Source: Rhea pennata
Taxonomy: Eukaryota > Chordata > Aves > Rheiformes > Rheidae
DNA: 64,000 nt
Direction of reading: 5' to 3'
Assembly (NCBI RefSeq): GCF_028389875.1
Contig: NC_084663.1
Location: 121,233,801-121,297,800, forward strand
Below, one piece after another: positions 1 through 12,201 of the stretch (within the stretch, counting starts at the first letter, position 1; the number at the start of each line of letters is the position of its first letter). Made by a program: the position numbers and the translations under genes. The notes beneath the pieces are model-generated. The model saw only the letters and a list, made by a program, of their open reading frames with translations. It made no database searches and was not told the DNA's origin.

Positions 1-3000
1 CTAAGTAGTAGAAGAGATTTTCAAGTTAGAGACAGAGCAATGGATCATCCTAATCAAATGCAATTTGGGCAATTTTGTAGCAAATTAACATAATGAAATA
101 AAATAAAGACTTACAAAAAATCTCAAAATCTAAACCTCCCTCTAGAAGCGCAGTGAAAATGCTCCAACTCAGCTACATGGTTAAGAAAAGCCAAGGGAAG
201 ATACCAGTTTTGTGTTGTGTGTGATCCCAGAGCACACCCCTGTGGGTGTTGCACTAAGGCTGTGATCTATTGAGTCTTGAGTGCGTGGGTATAAGAACAC
301 TCACAATATGAGTGTGCAATGCCTTAAAGTTATTTGAAGGAGAATGGCATGTGTTATGAAACAGACAAAGGGTAAAAAGCTTTTGTTTCCTCATTTAAGA
401 CTTCATGCTATGTTGAGTGTGTTGACTATAAGTTACGACAATAGTTATTAAGCTACAACTAATCCTCTGTTTGTATTTTTTTACATGACTGTCTGCATTG
501 CTGAAGCCACTGGCATAAACTGGCATCCTCCTTGGCATTTCCAGTAGGAAGCCAATGACCACAGGGTCTGCAGATGAATCCCTCTCTCCACTCCGATATG
601 TCAGTTAGGCAGAAAACAAGCTGGTAGCACAGGAGGGTTAATGAAGGAAATACTGGAGGAAAAGACAGTTTTTAGACAAAAGCATATTGTTACATCCTTT
701 TAATCTAATAGGGAATCATCTCCAAAGCCAGCATTTGCCACATTACAGAGATTTAAAAATATATGTAATATAAATAATAAGAATATATTTTTAGAAAGAG
801 AAATTCACCTTCTGTTTGGTGCCTTTGTGCTGGGCTATTCTTTTGGATGTGATGTTGCGATCTTCTGTTTTTGGCTCTTAGTGCCTGTCACTGTATTAGA
901 TGGCCATAATAGATTATAGGGTCATTTTCGTAAAACTCGGGCTCCATGAAGTACTCTCTCATGCCTTGTGAGCTGTATTACTACTTCCTAAAAAAGTACC
1001 CATTTTCAAATCTCATGTTTTATTATTCTGGTATTCTCTTCCAGTCTTTGTTTCAGAGTGTCAGTTTGGTGTTTTAATTTCTTATACTTTTAAAAGATGC
1101 ATTTACTTTTACATGACTCAGTCAAACTTCTGAAACAAATATGCTGAATGCGAGCTAACAAATCTAAGTTTTCTGCTTGTGGCACCTGGATGTTCAGTTG
1201 ACTGATGAGTGAAGAGGAGGTAGATGCCTTTTTCACCGCAGCATTGGGCTGCCATGCAGAGAGGAATTCTTTACCTTTCCAGTTATGGGTGAGAAAAGCC
1301 GTTTTTGTTCTGCTGTTGACCAGACTCCACACAGGCTGCTCTGCAGAATGGGACATGTGCATGAAGCCAAGAACTAGCCAGCTAAAAAGGGAGAAAGCAG
1401 GATGGTGGTTGACAGATCTGTATTTACTGTTCTATAGAGCCTTCTCAGGTTTCTGCAGCTCCTTTCTTTAGGACTCACAGGTGTATGTGGCATGGTGGAA
1501 AAACTGCTACTAAAACTCACAGGAATAGTTGCTACACCCATTGAAGTACTCAGGATATAGGGTTTCAAAGCCTTCTTTCAAAGGGACCTAACCTTCCTCT
1601 AATGTAATATTGTAGAGAGAATATTATTAAATAATCCTTTGGGAAGTCTTTCTTTCCTTAAACTCTTTCCTAGACTTTATAGCATGGAGTAATGGATGCC
1701 AGCCACAAAAGGTTAAAAGATGTCAAGACTCTCAGAGACTCCTAGCTGTTTGTTAGGGAAAGAAAGGAAAAGAAACGAAAGACCAGTAGTCATCAAAAAC
1801 GACACTTTGAAAGAGAAGCTGACTGTTTGTTTGTTTTTGCAGGGGCCACAGCATGCTCCTTTCTCTATCTCATGCTAGAGGAGCATGCTCCTCCCTCCTA
1901 CCTCTTCTTCCCCTTCATTGCACTTTGTTCCTCAAGACACCTGACCATGGAGCCTGTGGACCTCAGCACGGTCTCTTCCTTCCAGCAGAAGCATCTATGG
2001 ATGCTGGTTAGCACAGCAGATCATACTATCACACACTGCATCTTTTTAACACATGTGCACTTCATTGAAGATGTGTGTTGCTGGATAAGAGGATGTGCCC
2101 TCAAATATCAGCTTAACCTAGTAACTGCAACCATGACTCTAAGGCATTCAAGAATTGTATCTGTCCCATGCCCTGGACTGCCAAGACGTTAAGAAATTCT
2201 TAAGGGCTGGATCAAAATTATGGAGGTGACAAAAAGCAAATCTCTTTTTCAGGAGTTTCCCTTTTTCTTATAAGAAAGAAGGGAAATAGGACTTGTATAT
2301 GTTGCTCCATTGCAGCTAACACCTTGATTTTTTTCCATTGCCAGAGTATTTCAGTAATGGAAATAGAAGTATTACTCACACATATCTAAAGGTAAAAATT
2401 ATCTTATTGGAGTTAGCTGATTTTAACAGTGATAACTGGAAACATCCCATGAATGGAAGAAGAAGTAAAAGTTGCTGGATCTGTCTATGGAGCAGTTGCC
2501 TTAGAAGTGGAAGGCTGGAAATAAACCAAAGCATAACTATGAAATTAGGCATAATGTTTATAACATCAGTGTCTGTAATTTTTTATGACTTTGGTTTGCT
2601 TCTTGACTTTTATGTCAATATAGGTTGTATGGTCTCTACAGCAGCCATTTTGTGTAAAGAAGATGTTAAGACTGCTCTGTAACAATAACAGAGAGGGGAC
2701 TTACAGATCTTAACTGGGTGCAAAAGAGATTTTTTTTTATACATATATATAGTGGAAGGAGAAGAGAGAATCAAACCTGTGGCAGTTTACCACTCTGTGA
2801 ATGGATCAGAGAGCAGCTCTCACATCTCTCCAACTTTTCTACAGCTCACTTCACTTTTGGCATGTAGGGACACTCCAAGGAGAGATGCTCTAGGAATCTT
2901 TGTTCCCCTTTTCAAAGCAGTTTAAGGAGTGTGAAAAGGGCCTCTTGACTTGGCCTCAATCCTCTTGACTTCGGCATACCCCATACTTTGGGGAGCCCTT

Positions 3001-3700
3001 CCCACTAATCCCTTCTTTGCTACCCAGTCAATAATCTTTATGAGGATTCTGTTGTGAGTGAAATTGGTCAATGAGATCAAAGACTCTGCCCCAGTGAAAA
3101 GGGTGAAGGCCAGCAGCTATTAGTCCAAGAAGTTGAGGAAACAGTCCTGGGTTTTCAAAGGCAGGTATCAGTCTACTTTGAGAGTGGAAGTTAGCAAACC
3201 CAAAAGATAAGAGATCAATTTCTGTATCATAGGAATACATATACTGCCTTCCCCCACAAGGGTTACATGTAGTAAAATTGCTTTTAATGAGAGCACTGAA
3301 AAAAAGAAAAATCACATAACCAGTCCTAACAGTGTATTTTTAAACATGTAGTTCAATCCAATTTTAGATTAAAGAGGTTCTCAGTTGATGTAACCTTGCT
3401 TCCACACAGTCTTATTTTAATCGCTGATTGCAGAGGAAGCAGAAATTGATCGGTGCTCAAGTCTTTTGAAGAACTTTTCTACAACAGTTGGTTTTCTTCC
3501 CCCCTCCCCATAAAAAGTTCAATGGGGGCACTTACTGAAACAAACAAAAAGTCAATATAATATTTTAGTAATGTAAAAACTATCATTTACATACAACAAA
3601 TACATCAAAAGATGCTCTTTTGTAAACCAATTTCCCAGCCAACAGACATAATGGTATGCATAATATCATCATGATCTGCCAAGAGATTCCAGTATAAGAC
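1..3700. other. Intergenic DNA downstream of ZBTB21, no gene seen
   Basis: This is AT-rich, non-repetitive sequence. Short open frames occur (for example plus strand 1827-2192 and 2338-2682, minus strand 3028-3315), but none resembles a known protein or has a convincing pair of splice sites. In mammals the next gene in this direction is, as I recall, C2CD2, on the same strand as ZBTB21. No GC-rich C2CD2-like first exon is visible here, so that gene should begin beyond the window edge. I recognise no RNA gene or mobile element. Confidence 0.6.
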
Positions 3701-3709
3701 ACAATAATT

Positions 3710-6700
3710 CAAAAGAAACAAAGTGTAAGTTTATTGGACGCCAACACTTCTTAGTCAAGATCTAAGTAAAGAAAATACACAGTAGAAAAAGTTGTACAAA
3801 GCAGCAATGGATTTACATTACATTAAATAAAACATTATCCTAAGCTATTAAGTCTCAGCCCTAAAAAAAAGTAAAAACCTATTCTTAATTAAAATTCAAC
3901 ACTGGCGCATTGAACCGATATACAATGACTACAAGGTATACAGGATTATAAAACCAGCTTCTTTTGTCTTACCTCTATAATTCTTTAAAATGACAAGTGA
4001 TTTTGTCTAATTAATTGGAAATTTCTGTAGCAAATATACTGGACAATGCCAGTGTCTAGACACTTTAGGAAAACATTCCCCTGTACCCAAGCACTGCAAG
4101 TGATCCCATTATCCTGCTTTTTAAAGGGACACTGTCAAGAATAAGTCTTAAAACTTGTATTTGTTATATGTTCTTTTTGTTTTTACATATATATTTTAAT
4201 TAAACATGCTGATAACAAAGTGGGAAGCTAGAGACAATGCTCGTGTCTTTAAAAAGGTAACATGTCACTGAGAAACTGAAAAAAAGAAAAATTAATCAAG
4301 TCCTTTATTCTGGAATATTAAGAGGAAAAAGCAACATGACGAATAAGCTCAACTCGCAGAATCCAGACGAATTTTTCAGACATCCTTGCAACAATTGAGG
4401 GTGCCCTTAATAAGGCATGTTTATGCCCAAGTAGCTCAAGTATTATGAGTCAATTCATGTTTTTAAATTCTTTGATTTTTATTAGTATCAAGTATTGTTA
4501 ATACAGATAAGCACATTTACAGTATATAACTTCTCTCTTGATAGTGTCCCTTTATGTACAACAGTTATCGTACAACTTTTCACAAGTCATTTTAAATAAA
4601 CAAAAAATCAATGACATTAAAAAAATACTATCAGGCTGTGTTCGGAAAAAAAAGAAAAAAGATTTTAACACTGATTCATTAACAGCAACATTAAAAAAAT
4701 CTAAGCTTGCTTTGATTTTCATCTAAATCTTCTGGTAGGAAAATGTAAACAATTTTATTGAACAGTATAGGCACATGCCAGATTACAGGCTCATGCCATA
4801 TATTTGCACTGTCACTATCAGTGCTGAGAAATTAGGCATAGTCTGTCCTTATCCCATGCAAGAAATTTCCACTTTTATCACTGGAAGCTTGGAATAAAAA
4901 CAGAGTACACGTAGCTTCAGACGAGGCCTGCATGCCCTACTTAGAAGGGAAAAAAAAAAAAACAAACAACAAACAACCCAAATGTCTACTGGCTGTCACT
5001 AGAAGGCTTGCCTAAATAGGAAATGCAGGAACAGGTCTCTTAGAGCTGTGTGTTTTGGTTCACTGGTAAGGCTGTATCTCTATTCTGAAATACATAAGAC
5101 AAATTCTAGTGTCTGCTTCAGCAGATTACCTGCTCACTTAACTGCCAGGGTGTTTTATCCCTCCTTACAAATTTAAAGAGATATGAGAAGTACAGACCAT
5201 ATTACTACCGGTTCATGTCCTTTGTTTTTGTAAAACTGCAGAATTACACACTACCTGTATATGCAGTTTTTATATAGAGGAAGATTCATTTTAGCTTTTG
5301 GTTCTACAACATAAAATCCATATGTATTTTTCTGCTATTGCTCAATTTCAATATTTGATCATGGTCCCAATTCAGCAAATAACTTAGGCAAAAAAATTTT
5401 TTTAAGAGTATTAAGACTGATCTCAATGGAACTTAAGCATATGCTTATACAGTTTGCCAATACTGGGCCTAAAAAGGGGGTGGTGGGAGGGAGAGAAATA
5501 AACTCCCAAAACATTTCCTGGCTCAATCATGCTGCTCTTAAATGTGATGGAAGTTTTCACTGTACTTCCATTGAAACAGGATTGTTCTGAGATTTAACTG
5601 ACAGATTATAAAACTAATCAAAAAATGAAAGATTTAAAAATCCTAATCTATATATTAAATCATCTGCACATTCTTGTTACAAATTTTAAGAAATAAAATC
5701 AACCTCTTATACTTAACAAGATCTCTAACTTTGTGCCACTTTAGTACATAGCTGCAAAATTAAACAAATATTATGAAGATGGTTTTTTGTATCTATCTTT
5801 TATTCTGCCTGTGGCCAAACTAGACACTCTTTAAAAGACCTTTATTTATAAACAAGCAACCAACATTTTCCCCCATAATTTAACTTTTTAAACATATATT
5901 AAAGTTATATAAGTGGAAGCATATTTATTCCATATCCTCCAAAATAAACACTTCTATCAAGGGCTTTTTAAGACACTGTATAAAAGCTAATAGAAAACCA
6001 GAACTGCTATATAAACATTTCATATTTAAACTTCAGAGATCCTGAATTCCTTTTCTAGACAACAGGAACTGAATTTAGAAAACACAAAACACCCTCAAAG
6101 TTAAAAACAATACTTAAAAAGCAAATCTAAATAAAAACTTAGAAGAAGGCCATTTAGACCAAAATATTTTAAGGATTTTTTTTTTTAATAATACATCTTA
6201 TACCAAGAAAAAGGTCAAAGTTTCTTCAAAGATGTTGCACAAGCTTTTGATTTTAAATGCATGGTATGTATCATCATGCTATATAGTAGAATCCCAATCA
6301 GAAGTTAGATGATCATATGATAATTGAAATAGTTGCTTTTTTTCTTTTAGACGGTATACTGATGTTTAGAAAAAAATTTTTTTTTTCAGATTTTATATAC
6401 CCAGGTTTCTTTTCTTAAATATGTTGAAAAGATATTAGCATGGCTTATGTGTTTCTGATTTTGTTAAATCAAGTTGAGTGCAATGATCATTTCATATTGG
6501 AACTATTTCTTGTCAGTAGAAAATATAGTCTTATGAGGTGGAACAAAGTCAACATCCAGAAATGTCACTTTTACACAGGTACATAGGAATCTTGTTTTAA
6601 CTGCAATTTCACTTGCACAGTTTAATCAATATTCTAACTATTAGTATAATTATATCCAGATACAATTTGCCTGGAATAGGTCAAAACATGTCACTATTAC

Positions 6701-8712
6701 AAAGTGCTTAGTAACAGTTTTAGATTTTCATCAGCAATAAAACAGAAAAAACTTGAAAGTAACATTGCCAATTTCTGGTAGCTGAAAGAAGTCTGGGGTC
6801 CATACTGAGTCATTTCTTTAAAACTTAACATCCAGAGGTGTGTGTGTTTGTAAATCTGCTTAGGAAGAAAATGGTTGGGCTCCGACTGAGAAAAGCTACT
6901 CCTGTGCATGTCTAACTAAGGATGCTCTTTCTCATATTCTTAAGAGTTACACTTGTGCTTAATTTTGCTAAATGAGTATGAGTTTGTATTTCTTTTTACT
7001 TCTCTGAGAGTTTTGGATGCTGAAGGAACGCATGATTAGATCCATACATAATTAAAGCCTCACTCTTGCTCACACTGTAATCAGTGACCCGACTCCTGCT
7101 GCTTTCCACGAACACAGGCTGGGTTCTGACTAGGTAGTGTGGAATGCAATCCTTTCCATCTCCCTCTCCCAGTCAAGGTTGGTCAGGATCGTAAATACCA
7201 TTGGCATCACTTACATTCTTGCTGTTCATTCTTATCCATCACCACTCTATTAAAGTCAAATTCTAGCAGAAGAATGTTTCACTGTTAGTTTACCATCTAC
7301 TTCCGGGGAAATACTTCTTTTGCTTACAGAATAACTTTGGACCCTTGCCATAGCTTCTGGTAATTATCTATGATCCTAGTCACATTAAATGCTCCAGTTG
7401 TGATTTGAGGTAAAATAATGGAGCCACACAAAACATCTGTAGCCCATTATTACCACGATTTTCAACAAATTAGAAAATTGTAACACAGTATCACAAATGA
7501 TAGAAAGCAGCAGAAAAATATTCTATGCATCATATTCATAAAATGCAGTGATTGTAGTGTGATGTTTTTTCCTCTGCTTTGAACTGGATATGCATACTTA
7601 ATACAAATTTCAAATACATACTTCTTCATTTATACAGGTATCCATATAAATATTTACATTTTTAATTTTTGTTAAAACATATCTTTGTATTTGCGGCCAA
7701 GCTTCTTACTGTGTGGGAACACAGCTTATCTCTTCTATCCCTTAACAAGCTCTCATTTTTCAGTTCAATAGTTATACATTCCTTTGTAGTTAGAATTACA
7801 AACAGTTGTACAAATAGCAGAAAAAAATTATGAAATTTGTCTGACATCCATTCAATCTTAGTTCATATATATAAAGAGTACCATTTGAATTATGATGGCT
7901 ATTTATATAATGAGTGTAGCCTCTGAAATATCTATAGTAAATTAGTCTTTGGGACATTATATAAAGCAACATACCCTCCCTCCCCCAATTTTTTCTTAGA
8001 AACTTAAATGGCTGAAAGCTGGCTTGCTGCTATTTTTTTCATATAAAATCTTAGTAATAATATTGCTGACCTTAGATTCTATTTTCATTTGCACAAGTTC
8101 CATATAACAACAAAAAATTCCATGTCCCCTTAAAATATCAAACATTCATATCCAATAACATTAGGATTACTCAAACTTGAGGTTTATTTGTTATTGCTAA
8201 AGATTTCCAAGACCTAAGTCAATACAGCAAGATACTCCATCCACTTCTTTCCTAACTTCAAGTGCTCAACAACTATTTATATGGAGCTTGTGTGGTCTTA
8301 AAAAAAATTTTAAATTGGTTACAGTATTTCACTACTATAAACTCACAGTTAGAATCCAAATTGTTGTTGCTCTTTCATTTAATATATAGTTTTATAATAC
8401 ACACGCACACACCAACATCACAGGATGAAGATCCATGCATACAATCCAGATGTGATCATATTTCAGTGTTAACAAAATTAAAATTATTCTGTTACTATTA
8501 GATCCCAGACCACAGTATTTTAAATTATTCAGGCTTCTATCTACTAACAGAGTTAGTTACCTTAATCTTAAAATCCCAGCAGCATCACAAATTCCTATTT
8601 TTCCATTGTTGTTGTTTTGATCCTCTTAGATTTCTAGTTTATATGGCATACATCTGAGACCCTGAAAATAGCCTCCACTGAGCCAGCTTTTTAACCCATC
8701 TGTTAAAGCTAT
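3710..8712 (-). other. ZBTB21: Probable 3' UTR of ZBTB21
   Basis: This is about 5 kb of very AT-rich sequence directly after the ZBTB21 stop codon on the minus strand. It has many short A and T runs, several AATAAA signals, no appreciable coding frame, and no visible splice structure or repeat insertion. Long AT-rich 3' UTRs rich in regulatory sites are common for BTB zinc-finger genes. The boundary near 3710 rests only on the last well-placed poly(A) signal. The real end could be one of the nearer signals. Confidence 0.45.
3730..3735 (-). terminator. ZBTB21: Distal poly(A) signal of ZBTB21
   Basis: The plus strand reads TTTATT, which is AATAAA on the minus strand. About 10-40 nt further along the minus strand there is a U/GU-rich stretch (rc of roughly 3690-3720, including TTGTGTCTT), as expected downstream of a cleavage site. 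This is the furthest-downstream AATAAA with such a context that I found before the sequence loses its 3'-UTR-like look. Other AATAAA signals on the minus strand at 4304-4309 and 4754-4759, and more upstream, could give shorter transcripts. The assignment is inferred; no transcript data are available. Confidence 0.4.
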
Positions 8713-11700
8713 CTAATTGTGTGTCTGTTCATGGCTCCAAAGACTAAACGCTGTCTTGAAAGTCCTGTGACAGAGTTTACACATGTATTGTCTTTTGAAT
8801 GTGATTGCTGAGAGTGGTGGAGCATGATAAAAGAGTGTATCTGACTCCTGTGGGACAAATAATTTTTCAGTAGTAGTGGCGCTTTCAGACAAGCCTGTTG
8901 GACTATCAGGCTCCAATGGCTGGATTTTGGGTAGGGGTGGAGGCGGAGGCAAAGGCGGTGGTGACGGGGAGTTAGCTGGTGGACACATCTCAGGTTCCTT
9001 ATTTGTGGACTCCTCTGCAGCCTGTGACATATGAGACTGGAAGTGACTCCACAGCCGGAAATTGGTTCGGAAGGCCTTGTTGCACACATGACAAATAAAC
9101 GGCTTCACAGAGCATAAGAGCTCTTGGTGGCGCTCCAGTTGTTTGTGTACAGTAAAAATTTTCCCACATTTTTCACAGGGCCACAAACCAGCATCTTTGT
9201 TCGAGACTACTTCTTTAGGTTCTCTACTGGCTTCGGTGACCTCATCCTCTATATCATCTGCTGGCTCTTCTTTGATTTGAATTTTAAACTGCTTGGAAAC
9301 ACTTAAGTCCTCAGGTAGGCATGAAGAATCTTCAGAATCAAAATTAATTTGTTCTGATGAATCACTGAATACCCCATCTTCCTTTGCAGTAACAAAATTG
9401 TTTACTTTATTGGTTTCTGACTGAGGAGGCAGTCTTGATGAACTAGTTATTTCTCCATTGTGATCCAGTATAGGTAAAGAAAAATTCTCTGTTGGAGCCA
9501 TTGTGTTTTGATTGTGAACTTCAACTTGATGACGCCAAATACTAAAGGATGATTTAAAGGTGCGCATACACTCAAGACAAGTAAGCTTCTTATATTCACA
9601 CTTGCTTTCATGCTCATGCTTCAGCTCTGGAGAAGAAAATCTAAGGCTGCAGTAAGGACAGACAGTAGCATTTCTACAGAGTCGTTCATGATTTCCCTGT
9701 TCAATAAGTGAAGAGAGCTTAGCATTACAGAGACGGCACTGATAGACTTCTTTGTTTTCTACCGGACTTTCAACATGAATATGATCTTTCTGCTTAGGAA
9801 CCTTATTTCCTCCAATTGGTTTTTCCCCTGGATGCATTTTTATGTGCTGTTTAAATTGAGAGAGAAAGCGATAAGTTTTTCCACAGTAGGTACAAATATA
9901 GGATCCTTTGGTTCTTGATCGCAAATTCCTTTTGATGACTTGTTGTGCTTGAGAAGCAGACTGTCCCTGAAAACTTTGCTTGCCACGTCTTAGTTTAACT
10001 ATCAGAGCTTTTTTTATTTCTCTCTCTCTCACTATATCAATGAGTTTTCTTTGGAATTTTTCATCCAAAACAGCATGCGAACTGGAAGCTGGTGAGGGAT
10101 TCTTCACAATTCCATGTTGCGTCTGGCAGTGTGTCCACACTTTGAAATTCGTGTGAAATCTCTTGTGGCATATATCACAAGCATAGGGCTTCTCAGGATT
10201 ATGATACATGTTAACGTGGCGATGAAGACCTGCTGTTGATCTAAAAATCTTAAGGCAGTGCTTGCATTTAAATTTTTTGTTTGGTCTTGCTTCTTCCATC
10301 TCACTGTATTCATCTTTGCTGACATCAGAATCAGGAAAATCAGCATCAAGGTGCGTAGGGCTTGAGTCTTCCTCAAAGTTATCTTCTGACCCAGGAGAAC
10401 CCTGCTCATTCACCTTTAGTTTTTTAAATGGTAGTTTTCTATCAGCTTGAAATCTCCTTTTGGCTGGAAGTCTACTTGGTTCCCTATGATCATCCTCAGT
10501 TTTAAAAGCAAAGTCTTTATCTGTAGATGTTGAAGCATCTCCCACTGTAACCCTTATTATTTCAGAAGGATCCGAGAGTGGACTGCTAGGTTCAGTTTTT
10601 ATTCGCACTGTGAGAGGGGAAGCAACCTCCCTATCAGTTGACTGAGAGGCACTGAAGGATCTAAGGCGATGTGGGTGAATTACCTGTGGTTTCTCATCTA
10701 AAACTAACTTTTCTGATGACTCTTTCACGGTTGACTTTTGAGATACAACATTAAATGTCTTCCCCTGGGAATCATTAGTCCCTGGTGAAGAGGACGACGA
10801 TACCTGTGAAGGTTTTAGGTCAACAGAAGGCGAATAAATAGGAACCTGACTGTCCATTGATAATGATCTTCGAAGGAGACTTTTTACAAGTGGCCCACTT
10901 CTGTCAATATTTTGGTTGTCTGGACCAGATCCACTCGATGGGATCACTAATCCCAACTTTGAGTAGTATAGCAAGTTCCTGTCTTCTCCTTGACCATTTC
11001 CTTTTCTTGACTCTTGCAACAAAAACGTAGATTCTGATGAGCCATGCAAAGACAACACTGGTGGACGTGGTCTTTTTAATGGCATCTCTGCAGCTTTTCC
11101 TCTTAAAAGCTGACCACTGCCTCCTGGTTCATCGCTTGCAACTTCCTTCTCTGCTAAAGGCTTTTGAGGCAATACTGTATTCCTTTTCACTAAACCACCT
11201 CTGCTCTGATCTTCCACAGTTCCAGAAGTTTCATGAAGCCTGGTATAGCTCACAGGGGTTTCTTTCAGCCACCTCCTTTCAGTCAGTGGTAAATTGTGAA
11301 GTGATTCAGTTGGTTTTGTTACTTGTGGTCTACTGTTAGCTTTGATAGCAACAGAGGGTGCAAGTTTAGAAGTATGGCTTAAATCATGTTGTGTTGAATT
11401 TATACTTTTCCCTTGTGCTTCATTTCTGTTCTGACAGACAATGACACTTCTCTTCTGAGAGATACTTTCATCTTCATCCTGATACAGTATTTTCTTAATG
11501 GGACAAGCTGGAAAAGGAGCTTGAGGACTCTTAGAAACAATGTTTGTAAGAAAGGATATTCCAAGACTGTAGCCCAATTCTTGCACAGCTGCAAGACTGC
11601 CTTTCTCAATGAACAAGGACGAAGAATAAATGTAGTTTAACACATTATCGAAAGCATCGGGTTCACAAAAGTCAAGTTGAAACACTGACTGAGTCTCATT

Positions 11701-11889
11701 CTCCTTATTTGTGAACAATGTCTGGAAGTATTCACTGCTGGCAGCCAGAACATTTTTATGAGCTCGAAATTTCTGATCTCCTACTATAAGGACAACATCA
11801 CATAGCTGTCCCTTTAGACGCTCCTCATTCAGTGCGCTGAGAAGTGAAATGGCATGTGCTGGATTTATGTAATGCAAGAGCCCCTCCAT
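8713..11889 (-). CDS. ZBTB21: Zinc finger and BTB domain-containing protein 21
   Basis: This nuclear transcription regulator of the BTB/POZ zinc-finger family is encoded by one uninterrupted exon of 1,058 codons. The human protein is of similar length (about 1,066 residues, recalled). Residues about 17-125 form the BTB domain, with the family signature around LCDVVLIV and FRAHKNVLAA; this domain mediates dimerisation and corepressor binding. A long low-complexity, Ser-rich middle follows, with an acidic stretch near 500-535. The C2H2 fingers have zinc ligands at C542/C545/H558/H563, C571/C574/H587/H592, C666/C669/H682/H686, C771/C774/H787/H792, C933/C936/H949/H953 and C1037/C1040/H1053/H1057. 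Three further fingers are degenerate C2HC types, near 718-738, 744-764 and 905-926. A proline run lies near 974-987. Two IKxE sumoylation-type motifs occur (IKTE near 430, IKEE near 873). The frame is open to 11916, but a splice acceptor at 11903-11904 puts nine upstream codons in the intron, so MEGLLHY at 11889 is the start. The gene lies head-to-head with UMODL1. Confidence 0.97.
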   Translation of the reverse strand: MEGLLHYINPAHAISLLSALNEERLKGQLCDVVLIVGDQKFRAHKNVLAASSEYFQTLFTNKENETQSVFQLDFCEPDAFDNVLNYIYSSSLFIEKGSLAAVQELGYSLGISFLTNIVSKSPQAPFPACPIKKILYQDEDESISQKRSVIVCQNRNEAQGKSINSTQHDLSHTSKLAPSVAIKANSRPQVTKPTESLHNLPLTERRWLKETPVSYTRLHETSGTVEDQSRGGLVKRNTVLPQKPLAEKEVASDEPGGSGQLLRGKAAEMPLKRPRPPVLSLHGSSESTFLLQESRKGNGQGEDRNLLYYSKLGLVIPSSGSGPDNQNIDRSGPLVKSLLRRSLSMDSQVPIYSPSVDLKPSQVSSSSSPGTNDSQGKTFNVVSQKSTVKESSEKLVLDEKPQVIHPHRLRSFSASQSTDREVASPLTVRIKTEPSSPLSDPSEIIRVTVGDASTSTDKDFAFKTEDDHREPSRLPAKRRFQADRKLPFKKLKVNEQGSPGSEDNFEEDSSPTHLDADFPDSDVSKDEYSEMEEARPNKKFKCKHCLKIFRSTAGLHRHVNMYHNPEKPYACDICHKRFHTNFKVWTHCQTQHGIVKNPSPASSSHAVLDEKFQRKLIDIVREREIKKALIVKLRRGKQSFQGQSASQAQQVIKRNLRSRTKGSYICTYCGKTYRFLSQFKQHIKMHPGEKPIGGNKVPKQKDHIHVESPVENKEVYQCRLCNAKLSSLIEQGNHERLCRNATVCPYCSLRFSSPELKHEHESKCEYKKLTCLECMRTFKSSFSIWRHQVEVHNQNTMAPTENFSLPILDHNGEITSSSRLPPQSETNKVNNFVTAKEDGVFSDSSEQINFDSEDSSCLPEDLSVSKQFKIQIKEEPADDIEDEVTEASREPKEVVSNKDAGLWPCEKCGKIFTVHKQLERHQELLCSVKPFICHVCNKAFRTNFRLWSHFQSHMSQAAEESTNKEPEMCPPANSPSPPPLPPPPPLPKIQPLEPDSPTGLSESATTTEKLFVPQESDTLFYHAPPLSAITFKRQYMCKLCHRTFKTAFSLWSHEQTHN

Positions 11890-11902
11890 GATTCTGGCGT
11901 TT

Positions 11903-11922
11903 CTGAAAAAGCACAAAGAAGG
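11903..11922 (-). other. ZBTB21: Splice acceptor of the ZBTB21 coding exon
   Basis: Read on the minus strand, a pyrimidine-rich run ends in CTTTTTCAG, with the AG at 11904-11903. The exon then begins at 11902, leaving 13 nt of 5' UTR before the ATG at 11889. This explains why the open frame extends past the true start. The coding exon is therefore the last exon, joined to at least one noncoding first exon. Confidence 0.8.
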
Positions 11923-12173
11923 CTTTAGGTTGTTTTATGTAAACGATTGTTAAATATAAAGCAAACACACCTAGTCCCTCTGTTCTTGATATCAACACAC
12001 TAAACACCATCAACATTGTTGAAGCAAGTAGCTAAGCTTTGGTAAAGTTATGGGAATTAAAAAAATATTGTTATCTTCAGTAGATGCACAGGCATGAAAA
12101 ACAGTGTATGGTTCTGTTTTCCAACATGCCTTAAATAACCTTGGTGTAACATTAGCTATTTTATGTAACTAGT

Positions 12174-12201
12174 AAGGGAGGGGGGAGGGAGGGAGGGAGG
12201 T
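12174..12201. repeat. GGGA-rich simple repeat
   Basis: A short purine run of G-blocks separated by single A residues (GGGAGGGAGGGAGG type) lies in the ZBTB21 intron. On the plus strand it could form a G-quadruplex. No function is inferred. Confidence 0.8.

Noticed and set aside
8709-11640. Other-frame and opposite-strand open frames within the ZBTB21 coding exon
   Set aside because: They are shadows of a long real coding sequence with no independent support.
11890-11916. Nine extra in-frame codons upstream of ZBTB21 starting MCFF
   Set aside because: They overlap a clear splice acceptor at 11903-11904, and MEGLL at 11889 fits the usual start of the BTB protein.
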